NCBI RefSeq assembly: GCF_910592395.1
Contig: NC_088315.1
Span: 19,200,219 to 19,264,218 of the forward strand
DNA length: 64,000 nucleotides
Origin: Lineus longissimus
Lineage: Eukaryota > Nemertea > Pilidiophora > Heteronemertea > Lineidae
Direction of reading: 5' to 3'
Part shown: one piece after another, positions 1-9,692 of the stretch
How the letters are laid out: each line of letters starts with the position of its first letter
Position numbering within the stretch: position 1 is the first letter of the stretch
Made by a program: the position numbers and the translations under genes
Notes under the pieces: generated by a model
Told to the model about the DNA's origin: nothing
What the model saw: the letters and a program-made list of their open reading frames with translations, nothing else
Databases searched by the model: none

Positions 1-789
1 GCATTTGCACATACCGTGACTGGACTTCGTGGTTGGAGACCAGGCCGGTGTGCAAGGAATAGCAGTCCTAGGGCTGATAGTCCGTGTAACAATAGCCCGC
101 ATTGCTAAATGTTTTGGTTAGGGTTAGCGGTACAATAGATCATGCTGCTTAATTGATCAAATACAGTGCTACCGGACTATGACTCCAGGGGACTATATCC
201 GCTGTCACACCGGGAATCGTCAATATGATCGAAGCTTTTCAATTAAAGGGGCAACTTGGGTATGAGATAGGCCTACGTTGGTTTTTGATGCAAAGAGTGA
301 CCCGTCACAGCAAAACCAGGCGCACGTTGCTCTGAGCTTAACAGGGATGAGACGGACTGCCTGTTCATTTCTCTATTGTCTGCCCTTTGTGAAATATGAG
401 CACATCAATTTCTTCCATTATCTCTTGGTGTCATTTAGGCTCATCTTCGGTGCGACATGCGCCTGGTTTTGCTGTAATGGGTCAGATGGCTTCAAGCAGG
501 GCCGTGATATCTCTAACCAACTGAAAACTTCTAATCACTGCAGTAGTTTGTCCGCCTACAAAAAATTCGAGTCCAAAATTGCATCCAGCACTACGGTAGT
601 GTAAATAATTATAAAAAATTGTATTGTTTGGATGCTTCATATGGTGGCACATGGTGGCACATTACCTAAATCACACATCCCTTTATATTTGGTTGTGTTG
701 ATGGAACTGGTCTTCATTACATAATAATCGAACACACTTTGTGCCATAGATATTTGTAGTATTGTGTAGATGGTGTTTGGGATACATGC

Positions 790-1060
790 AAAATTGCATA
801 CATGTTGATAAAACGTGTAGTGTTACACACACTAGGTATTAGTATTAGCGTAGTGCTTTATACACTACAACTATGTATTGTTGATAAAATTTGTGTGAAT
901 CATTTAGAGTAAAGTGTGCACATCCATGAGTATGCATATTGTTGATAAAACGTGTTGTGTTTTCATTCACTATAGGTAATAGTATTAACGTGTATTGCTT
1001 TATACACTACATGTTTTTGTATTGTTGATAAAACTGACTTGTATGAAACATTTAGAGAAA
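790..1060. repeat. Two-copy tandem duplication, about 148 bp unit
   Basis: TGTTGATAAAACGTGT recurs at about 802 and 949 with matching following sequence (TAGTATTA, GCTTTATACACTACA). AT-rich and noncoding. Confidence 0.7.
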
Positions 1061-1199
1061 AACATACACAATACATAAATATATAACCTGTAGTTCTTCA
1101 TAAAAAATACACTGTAGTGTTCCGATTTTAGTGGAATCATTTGGAGCGGAACATCCTGGAATTCATAATGTATGCGTCACTTTCCTCAAGCAGCAATTT

Positions 1200-1312
1200 G
1201 GGATTTCCTGACAGGTATTGACCAATCAGAAGAGAGTTATCATGCATGACAGCGCGGCCATGATCACGTAGCGGGTTTTGATTGGTCAAAACCTGTCACC
1301 CGACAGGAAGTC
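1200..1312. repeat. Imperfect inverted repeat
   Basis: TTCCTGACAGG ... GACCAATCA on the left is mirrored by GATTGGTC ... CCGACAGGAA on the right, about 110 bp overall. Possibly a small MITE. Confidence 0.55.
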
Positions 1313-1924
1313 CTACATGAATCCTGCTTGTGGAATTTGGCCGTGAATGTACTTTGTAAAAAGATAAATTTTTGGTCTTGGTAAATGAATACTGCTCATA
1401 TCTTAAATCTTTGCTTCTTTGAACATTGGCTGAAATTGGCGTGTTTTTTAGAGTATTATGAATACGCACTTTATGTATGTTATAGTTTTTAACATGTAAA
1501 TTTGTAGTCTTCGCTATAATTGATAAGACTAATCAGCACATGAATCACCCTGAGATCAGGCCTTTTTACTCCTTTGTCGGGAAATCGTATCGAGAGGCAG
1601 AGTATATTGAAAACAACTAGTGCGAGGATGCACATGAATATGGAAGGCGTATGCCGTTCGTAATTACTCGTGGGCCAGAAAAATGGAAATGCAATTATAT
1701 ACAATTAATGCCGCTTTGTGTAGTTAGATGTATTTATGACGTATTTTACACAATTGAATTGAATTGAATTGGAAGTTATATATTCAATTACAAATTTCCA
1801 GTAACGCATCGCAGCACTATTAGTTATAACTAATAAAAGAAGGGAAAAAATGACGTTGTGTGAGTTTATTTCATACTTTTTGAATGTTCATTCTTTCATG
1901 CTATCCATCTGGTCTCAGAGTACA

Positions 1925-2045
1925 CTTGGGTGTATAAATGGGTATCGCTGGTTGAGCAGCTCATTTGATTTCAGGCCAGACCGGGGTTAAAGTGTCAAGA
2001 CGGATGATACCTATATCATAGTTATCAGACTATAAACCCAAAACG
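1925..2045 (+). mobile_element. SINE 3'-body fragment
   Basis: Shares CGCTGGTTGAGCAGCTCAT, AGACCGGGGTTAAA and the 3' end ATCAGACTATAAACCC with the complete SINE at 26459-26757 (opposite strand). It lacks the tRNA-like head. Confidence 0.75.
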
Positions 2046-2099
2046 AACGGGGACAACTTGATGTCCTGATATATTTTGCCTGGTGAAAGTTCATCCTCT

Positions 2100-2230
2100 G
2101 TCGATCGGAGTAGCGCAGTGGAAACACGTGGGCGCCTGTCACCTCGCAGGTGTCGGGTCTCGGTCGACCACAACGGCAACTAGGGCATGTGATCTGCCTG
2201 AACCAGGAGGATATGATACTGCGGCTTGCC
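2100..2230 (+). mobile_element. tRNA-like SINE head fragment
   Basis: GAGTAGCGCAGTGGAAAC resembles an A box and GTGTCGGGTCTCGGTCG a degenerate B box at tRNA-like spacing. It is not a functional tRNA, as the arms do not pair. Confidence 0.5.
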
Positions 2231-2400
2231 ACCATGCGCCGCCGCTTGTAGTAGCGCACTTATGCTGACCTCTAATAATGATTTTTTTTGTGCGTGGTAC
2301 AAGGCAGTTTTGGACATGGCTTGTGAATTTCAGGCAGTCCTATGGTTTACCCATCCTAGAGCCATCCTGGAGCAATGTATTGAAGTTATCCTGTTTCTAG
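2215..2400 (+). repeat. Dispersed repeat, copy 1 (left of the GPCR)
   Basis: Matches 8385-8545 in the same orientation: GCCAC-ATGC-CCGCC, GGCAGTTTTGGACA, GTGAATTT-AGGCAG and TAGCCAT are shared. Unclassified. Confidence 0.7.
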
Positions 2401-2757
2401 CAGTCACGGTCCTGCAAGAAGCCATTTTTGAATGGAAATTTACTGTTTATAAGTCCGGCGCAGATCGCCCTTATCCAGATTCGCTCTGATGAACATATGA
2501 ACAATATGGGGCCAGCAAGAGGCTTCCATTCAAAAAACTCGCGTAAGACTTCGATACATTATGGCTTTAATTCCGACTGAGGCGCGCGATGGCCATTGTA
2601 TTTATCGTGCGAAATTCACTTTAAAAAACACCAGGATGATGTAAGCTTACATGTACATCTTTGAGGCAGCTTTGGGAATGATTCGTGACGGTGTAACATC
2701 AGTGGATGCTCCCCATATTTCAGTGTTCTCATACAATAGACAGTGAGAGAGACCATG

Positions 2758-2845
2758 ACTTTTCTTCTTCTTCTTCTCCTTCTTCTTCTTCTTCTTCTCC
2801 TCCTCCTCCTCCTCCTCCTCCTCCTCCTCTTCTTCTTCTTCTGAA
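2758..2845. repeat. (TTC/TCC)n microsatellite
   Basis: Pure pyrimidine tract of about 85 bp on the plus strand, able to form triplex DNA. The Arg-, Glu- and Ser-rich ORFs over it are artefacts. Confidence 0.95.
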
Positions 2846-3870
2846 GGGGGCCACACGGAACAAACGTGGCAATCGGCCTTTCAGTCCCACAAATTAAGAA
2901 ACTTAAACACTTAAAAACATGACAATCGCAGGGGAATTGTTCCGAATCCAAAAAGTCTAAGAAAGTACCCAATATGGTAATTTAATCATTCAATCATCAC
3001 TCAGATTTAAACAAGACTTGACCGTGTCATACCTAAGGTACCGATTATAAACCAAAGACTCTGTCATTTAAACTATTGTTGGCCTGCACTAACAACAAAG
3101 TTCTATGGTTTGAGTAAATAGCCCGATTATCGAAGTATAAATATCTCGAGCACAAAATCTTGTTCACAATCCATACAAGTAGAAAGACATTACTCATGCG
3201 AATATATTCTAATCTCGGGCTGTTTATTTTACGTAATTTGGCTAAGATTGCCAAGTTGAACCCCGCAAGACATATATGTTGACGTCTGGGTAAAAGCCAA
3301 CTTAATGGGATTTTGGTGTCGATCGAGTCAACCACTCTATGGCCTGCATTCCAATACTTGAGGTGGTCACATGTTGCTCAAGAGTGCACTCCATTCTTCA
3401 CCGTGACGTGTTTTGAATATATATGCACGATTTGGTGGTGCAAATTCTTACACGTCTATATCCTGCCTTTAAGTGGTCAACCCTCTGACGAGCAATAATA
3501 TATATGGACTATAAGCTTCCGATTTGATAATTCATGGACAATTGCATTAGTCAGAGGAAGCCAAAACGCGGGTGGAATTATCTAATCAGTTTAGTATTTC
3601 TCCAAAACCAAGGGCAGTAAGGCCTAGTATTGTGGCTTAAGCTCTCACTCAAGTCATGATGAGGACCGCCTTCTGCATTGCCAACATTATACTCTCATAT
3701 CATTGGATTCAAAGGCCACTGCTTATTCATTGACTTCAAGACAGTTTTCGTGACGATTTTGGTTAAAAGTTCAGCTTTTTTCACGGCCATGGCGGAACAT
3801 TTTGACTTGAAGTTAGATTTTTCATAAAATTTCGTGGACGACTGCGGTGAACTGTTGACGAGCTAAATGA
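2846..3870. other. Gene-free spacer
   Basis: No coding signal or recognised repeat before the degenerate edge of the 42-bp array at about 3.88 kb. Confidence 0.6.
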
Positions 3871-3879
3871 TTCCGTTGA

Positions 3880-4455
3880 CAACAACTGTGATTATATGCT
3901 GTGCTATTTCATGTGATTCGGTGGACAATTTGATTAAACGTAGAGCTATTTCATATGATTCCGTGGTCAATTGATGAAATCAAACGTTGAGCTATTTCTT
4001 GAACACTTGACATCTAACGTTCAATCGTTTCATAAGTTTACAGCTGTGGTGTAACGTTCAATCACTTCATAAGTTCCGTGGACAGCTGTGGTCTAACGTT
4101 TAATCAGTTCATAAGTTCCTTGGACAACTGTCACCTGACGTTCAATCAGTTCATAAGTTCCGTGGACAGCTGTCACCTAACGTTTAATCAGTTCATAAGT
4201 TCCGTGGACAGCTCTCGCCTAACGTTCAATCAGTTCATAAGTTCCGTGGACAGCTCTCACCTAAAGTTCAATCAGTTCATAAGTTCCGTGGACAGCTCTC
4301 ACCTAACGTTCAATCAGTTCATAAGTTCCGTGGACAGCTGTCACCTGACGTTCAATCAGTTCATAAGTTCTGTGGACAGCTGTCACCTAACGTTCAATCA
4401 GTTCATAAGTTCCGTGGACAGCTGTCACCTGACGTTCAATCAGTACATATCGTGG
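3880..4455. repeat. 42-bp minisatellite ending about 75 bp before the GPCR start codon
   Basis: About ten well-conserved units from 4030 on (GTTCAATCAGTTCATAAGTT then CCGTGGACAGCTGTCACC). More diverged copies reach back to about 3880. The unit is a multiple of three, so it gives a spurious 130-aa ORF; I treat it as noncoding. Confidence 0.95.
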
Positions 4456-4532
4456 GCAACTGTGATCTAACGTGAAGTCATTTCAGAAGTTGTGTGGACA
4501 ATTTTCTGTGATTTCGCACATAAGGATATCTA

Positions 4533-7500
4533 ATGATGGATGCGGCATACCTCTGCTTTGTAGTTGCCACTCTTTTCATCATTTTCCCCTCGATGATTAC
4601 TGCTCACGCCAAAAGCAAGGAAAAAAGCAACGAATGTGATCTGGTCGTACTGGGATGCAAGTGCTCGAAAGGCTGGAAGACCGTGGATTGCAAACCCGCC
4701 AATCCTAAATTGACATCGGTACCAAATCTGATCCCTCTTGAAGTAGAAACGTTGAAATTGTCAGACAACAGTATCAAAACTCTTAGCAATGCAAATTTAG
4801 ACTTGCCAAACCTGAAGAAATTCGAAATGAAAAACAACGATTTGACCAGGATTACGAGGAGTGCGTTTATCAAGCTCCCCAATCTTGAGAGGTTGGACTT
4901 GACAGGTAACATTATAACATTTGTCGCGCCAGATGCCTTCCGGAACAACCCGAACCTTTACGAAATAAAACTCGAAGCGAACCCGCTGTATTGCGAATGT
5001 GACATGTTCAAGTTCAAAGAGTGGGCTGCGCAGAACAGCGTAACGCTTTCCAAAGCAAAGTGTGCGAATAAACTTTGGAAAAACCTCAACGAGATGAGCG
5101 CGAATGAATTTGGAAATTGCCAAGTTGCTGTACCTGCAACGGTTAAACCAGCTGCAGTAACAACTACGTCCACCACCACAATAGCTGTGACTGACATTCC
5201 CGGTTATACTCATCGCTTTGGGGATTGCCCGGGAAAATATATCAAACTTGTTCCAGGCAGCATCGACAAATGTCGTCGAGAATGTGACGAGGTTACCGAT
5301 TGCAGGTCTTTCCTCTGGAATTTCCTTGGCTCGAGCAGTTACTGTTTCTTAAAGCGCGGCTCCTGTCCTCAGTTGACCCAAGTCCATATCAAGAACTATC
5401 ACTTCTTTACTAAGATCGAGAAGACATGTCCCAAGGACTTCACGATAACCCTGAAGGGAAACTTCACGTGGCCGGAGACAGCATCTGGCCAAATTGCTTC
5501 AGTGATGTGCGAGTACCAACCGCCGGGTGAGAAAAAAATGGCATTACTAGCAAGGAGAGAATGTTCCCTCCGCGAGTCTTTAGAGGCTTACTGGCAAGCA
5601 CCAGATCTATCAGAGTGTCGATACACGAATTGGCTCACAGCTAAATTGCAAGATTTAGCGGAAGAGGCGATAACCAAAAATAACGTCATCTCAATGACGG
5701 CAAGGCTCGCTGAAATCTCAACCAATGTTACGAATTTTTCTTACGTTGACGTAGCCTTGACGTCCGACACCATCGACAATGTGCTTAAATCTGATACGGC
5801 GTTTACTAGCGCCGGTGTCCAGAAGGAGACGGCCGTTAACCTGGCTAAAACTGTCGGGAATATGATGGACGTGAGTGCTGACACTATGCTAGCGGCCGAA
5901 GAAATCGAAGGAAACACAGTCACACGCTTGGTCGAACAAGTCGAAACAATCTCAAAATATTTAGAGTTGTTCGGGCTGCCGACGCAAACAATCGTCCAAC
6001 CGAACCTAGCCTTTGGAGTGGTTAATTCTAACCAAGCATCGAGTGGAGATGTGTCCATTGTTCTCAATCACATGGCATTGCAGGAAGCGCTCACTACTGA
6101 TAAAGTAATCATCCAGGTTGGAGGGAGTGTCAATGTATCGGAGGCAGACACATTTCTGACGATTCCACAGGATATAGCGTTGAAGTTCAAGAACGAAAAA
6201 ATGAGCTTCTCTCTTTATGGAAAAGACACTTTCTTCCGGGCTATGAACCGCAAGACACAGAACGCCAAGCCCCCTCGCGCGACTACGAACAGCCGCGTTG
6301 TCGCCGCGAATATTGGCGACCAGGAGATCCAAAATCTCTCCACTCCGATCGTTCTCCACTTTGACTACGTCAGTAAGACAGGCTATTCCAATCCTCAGTG
6401 CGTGTTCTGGGACTTCGACCTCGCGGGATGGTCCGGTGAAGGATGTCGTGTGGTCACCAGCCACAGTGACGGAGCTTCATGCGAGTGTGATCACCTCACC
6501 AGCTTCGCCTTGCTCATGGACCTCACTGGGGACGTGGCTGGACTTGACGCGACACAGCTACTGGTTCAGAGTGTACTCACTTACATTGGATGCATTTTAT
6601 CTCTGCTTGCACTCCTCTTAACGGTCTTCACACACTTCTTCTTCCACGAAGAACTGCTTCGGGACAACCCATCAAGAATTCTGATGAATCTCTGCTTTTC
6701 TATCATCGCTACAAATGTCATCTTCATTTGCGGGTCCCACCACATGCTTGACGATGCGGGCTGCAAGGTCATCGCGGTGTTCCTGCATTATACCATCCTG
6801 GCGAGCTTCTGTTGGATGACCGTGGAGGCATTCTACATGTACCTTGCGCTCATCAAAGTATTCCAGCCATATTGGTCAAAACTGATCTTGAAATTGGCCA
6901 TATTTGGGTGGGGCTTCCCTCTCATACCTATTGCCATAACAATAGGGATCAATCGAGACAATTATGGTCTACAAGGAATGTGTTGGTTACGGCCAATACC
7001 TCTATTTGCTTCTTTTGTTGCACCGGCTTGCCTCATGCTCGTGGTAAATTTTGTGATATTTACGATGGTAGTCTGGAAACTGTATGGAAAGAAACAAGGC
7101 ACTATCCTTACTAAGACGGACAAGAAATCGACCAGCACACAGCTTCGTGGCGCCGCCAGCGTGGCAGTTCTGTTAGGCCTGACATGGACATTTGGCCTGC
7201 TGAATATCGAAGGCGCGGCATTGGTGTTCAGTTATCTGTTCATAGTATGCAACACACTTCAGGGCGTGTTCATCTTCATGTTCTTCTGTCTCTGGAAGAA
7301 GCAGGCAAGGAATGCGTGGGCAAAGAAATGCGGATGCAAGTTCTTGAGGCAGGACAGATACAAGTCCAGCAGCGGAACTGGGAATGGCAGTTCGGGAACT
7401 GGAACAGGTTCAACGGGGTACAGCAAAGACTCTAACTCGAAACAAGGGAAGACGATCAGTGATGCCAGCCTCACGTCAGGCGACCTTTCAGGCAATGAGT

Positions 7501-7598
7501 TTGTAACACTGAACCACAAGAATGTCAAGGAAACCATTGTTCTGAAGCCTGCGTCACAGCGGAATGATAATGGTCCAGCAGTTTTTCAAAAATGTTGA
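4533..7598 (+). CDS. Adhesion G-protein-coupled receptor with LRR, PAN/apple-like and hormone-receptor-like domains (intronless, 1021 aa)
   Basis: Single open exon. The start is the first of two adjacent ATGs and opens a signal peptide (about 1-26). Next come a cysteine-rich LRR cap (C35-C53), about three leucine-rich repeats (69-148), an LRR C-cap (about 150-200), a Thr-rich linker and a cysteine-rich segment resembling a PAN/apple fold (about 223-296). A CP...WP...C region resembling the HormR domain follows (about 298-362), then a GAIN domain ending in a GPS (about 612-660; cleavage motif CECDHLTSF, predicted cut between L and T). Seven membrane spans (about 678-920) carry class B2 hallmarks such as WMTVEAFYMYLAL and LLGLTWTFG. 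The C-tail is Ser/Gly-rich. The receptor should sit at the cell surface, self-cleave at the GPS and signal through G proteins; its ligand is unknown. The GPS and 7TM calls are firm; the PAN and HormR calls are from cysteine pattern only. I cannot assign it to a vertebrate ADGR subfamily. Lack of introns suggests a retrocopy or a lineage-specific intronless expansion. Confidence 0.95.
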   Translation: MMDAAYLCFVVATLFIIFPSMITAHAKSKEKSNECDLVVLGCKCSKGWKTVDCKPANPKLTSVPNLIPLEVETLKLSDNSIKTLSNANLDLPNLKKFEMKNNDLTRITRSAFIKLPNLERLDLTGNIITFVAPDAFRNNPNLYEIKLEANPLYCECDMFKFKEWAAQNSVTLSKAKCANKLWKNLNEMSANEFGNCQVAVPATVKPAAVTTTSTTTIAVTDIPGYTHRFGDCPGKYIKLVPGSIDKCRRECDEVTDCRSFLWNFLGSSSYCFLKRGSCPQLTQVHIKNYHFFTKIEKTCPKDFTITLKGNFTWPETASGQIASVMCEYQPPGEKKMALLARRECSLRESLEAYWQAPDLSECRYTNWLTAKLQDLAEEAITKNNVISMTARLAEISTNVTNFSYVDVALTSDTIDNVLKSDTAFTSAGVQKETAVNLAKTVGNMMDVSADTMLAAEEIEGNTVTRLVEQVETISKYLELFGLPTQTIVQPNLAFGVVNSNQASSGDVSIVLNHMALQEALTTDKVIIQVGGSVNVSEADTFLTIPQDIALKFKNEKMSFSLYGKDTFFRAMNRKTQNAKPPRATTNSRVVAANIGDQEIQNLSTPIVLHFDYVSKTGYSNPQCVFWDFDLAGWSGEGCRVVTSHSDGASCECDHLTSFALLMDLTGDVAGLDATQLLVQSVLTYIGCILSLLALLLTVFTHFFFHEELLRDNPSRILMNLCFSIIATNVIFICGSHHMLDDAGCKVIAVFLHYTILASFCWMTVEAFYMYLALIKVFQPYWSKLILKLAIFGWGFPLIPIAITIGINRDNYGLQGMCWLRPIPLFASFVAPACLMLVVNFVIFTMVVWKLYGKKQGTILTKTDKKSTSTQLRGAASVAVLLGLTWTFGLLNIEGAALVFSYLFIVCNTLQGVFIFMFFCLWKKQARNAWAKKCGCKFLRQDRYKSSSGTGNGSSGTGTGSTGYSKDSNSKQGKTISDASLTSGDLSGNEFVTLNHKNVKETIVLKPASQRNDNGPAVFQKC

Positions 7599-8384
7599 AT
7601 CTGGGGCCGAGTCCAAAGCGCCCCGCATATAACCTCGAATCGCCAGCAGGAAGAAATAGTGTAGATTGACAAGTGATCAACCACCGATGATTTGGCGGAA
7701 ACAAGGCTATCCTGGCCAGATCTCAATTCGGGCAAAACTTAGCTGCCCGCAAACAATTCGTAAATATTATGTCCGCATCGTTTGGGGCTCTGGAGGGCAA
7801 ACTACTGGTCGGATTTCTTCGAAGTTTTGTTTTTATTGATCCTTGCCGCAAAACCAAACAGGATTTAAGGGGTTCAGCTCTCTCTAAGCGGACTTAACAT
7901 TAACGAACGGACTCTGGAGGGAAATACAGTATCACAAAAATAGCAGGAACTACCAGATGTTTTAGGTGTTTTATTGCACTCTATCTAAAATGTGACAAAA
8001 TGTTTTAGTATTCTTTATGTTGAATTATAATACATGGTCCATATCAATTCACTTTCCATAATTTTCAACTGGACTTCTTATTCCTGGATGCAGCCATGCG
8101 TTTCAGGTGCAAATTGATGGATCATTAAATTGATGACCACAGGATACACGAGTATATTGGTTTATATTTCAAACAAAAGGCGGCAGCACCTGTAAAGATA
8201 ACACATGTACAGGGCATAGTTGGTGGGATGGCATCCCGCTGTGGGCAAATACAATGGAACTTATGCAGGATGCTGTCCCGCCTTGGGACTCAAAATACTG
8301 AAAATGAATTTCAACAATGCTGTTGTGGAAACTGATACAAAATATAAATGTATTTAAAGGGATAACTTGGGTGTGACTTTTACC

Positions 8385-8545
8385 AGGCCATGAGGATAAT
8401 GACCCTGTTTGCCACTATGCACCGCCACCTGCAGTAACACACTAGTGCTGAGTTCTAATGACGATTTGGGAGGCAGTTTTGGACAAGGCCAGTGAATTTA
8501 AGGCAGGCTCATGGTCAAACCCTGTTCTAGCCATTAGACTTCAAT
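8385..8545 (+). repeat. Dispersed repeat, copy 2 (right of the GPCR)
   Basis: Same family and orientation as 2215-2400. Together they bracket the intronless receptor. Confidence 0.7.
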
Positions 8546-9407
8546 GATTATTCTATAGTATATTTGTTGGAGAAGTCACAACCCTTGGAAGCTTCTTTTG
8601 TAAGAAAACCAACATATCTCATGCTCAAGTTGTTCCTTTGAAGGGTTTGAGATTTTGGCCATGCAAATATTCTACAAGTCTATAATTGCGGCTGAGAAGA
8701 ATTATACCCCTACTTCGGTTTCTGCAATAACAGAACCAGGTGACCCAATCATGGCCAAAGCCTTGGCTCTGGTCGAATATACAGTCGACCAGGGCAAGGA
8801 AGCAAGTACATTGTATATTAAATAGTCATCAAATTAAATGTCTACAAGTTGTTATTTGATCTTGGAATCCAATACGTTAGATTCTGTCCGGCATCTCCAC
8901 CATTATCTTTTGAGGACTTCGAAGCAGACCACGGATAATTGCTGTCAATCATATCATTCTTCCTCCAATGTAAAACAATTCATTATCATAATCAATAAAA
9001 CAGATCGGTCATACTGGGTGACACAAAAAAGATTATATTCTTTTGATTTTGAATACCATTACGACATCTCACTCAGGTGGAGCTGTTTCGATGTTCTTCA
9101 TTTCCAGTTGTTCCAACGGTGTCCATAATAGAGAGGTTCTACTGTATTCTCAAGATCCCCCAACCCTTCCTTGCAGGCCTACTATGTGGACAGCCCCTGT
9201 AACAATACTAATATACAAAGCTAAACTACAACTAACCATATAATTTTAAAACAATTCATTTTGTTTCTCATAAAAACCAAGTGAACACCATGGTTAAAAA
9301 GTACATTTACTATTTACTATGATTTCAAATGTAAACTTTAAATGAAATGCTTGCAAATTGGTTCAATTTTTACACGACAGCAGACAAATGCCACATTTGT
9401 GCCAAAA

Positions 9408-9413
9408 TTTATT
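9408..9413 (-). terminator. Candidate poly(A) signal of MIS18BP1
   Basis: AATAAA on the minus strand about 280 bp past the MIS18BP1 stop codon. It is the first canonical hexamer I noticed downstream. No transcript evidence. Confidence 0.45.
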
Positions 9414-9692
9414 GCTTTGTATTTGAGTTGATATTTTTACTAAAATCAGATGCTATCACCAACATGACTGGGCTTACAGTATCATGCAGCTGTCAATATA
9501 AACCATCTCCCCCCCCCCCCCCCCCCTCAGGGTCTAAACCACCATGATATCGAATTGGCCAGCGAAAACTGTGGTGAACCCTGCTGATTTCTAGTGAAGA
9601 ATATGCGAAGTGCCGTGTCGACTGAGTTGATTGCCTTGGGGGGGGGGGTACAGGATTTACATTGACCGCTGCATTATTCTTTTAAATGTGTA

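Larger units (their letters stand above)
1..2100. other. Gene-free spacer
   Basis: AT-rich sequence with no ORF worth calling. It contains the duplication at 790-1060, the inverted repeat at 1200-1312 and a truncated SINE body at 1925-2045; nothing else recognised. Confidence 0.7.
7599..9692. other. Spacer between the GPCR and MIS18BP1 (convergent 3' ends)
   Basis: Contains dispersed-repeat copy 2 (8385-8545), a pogo-like MITE end (GAGAGGTTCTACTGTA near 9132-9149), and C- and G-homopolymer tracts near 9510 and 9640. AATAAA at 8994 could end the GPCR transcript. Confidence 0.6.

Noticed and set aside
4078..4470. 130-aa ORF of repeated LTFNQFISSVDS units
   Set aside because: It is the translation of the 42-bp minisatellite; open only because the unit length is a multiple of three.
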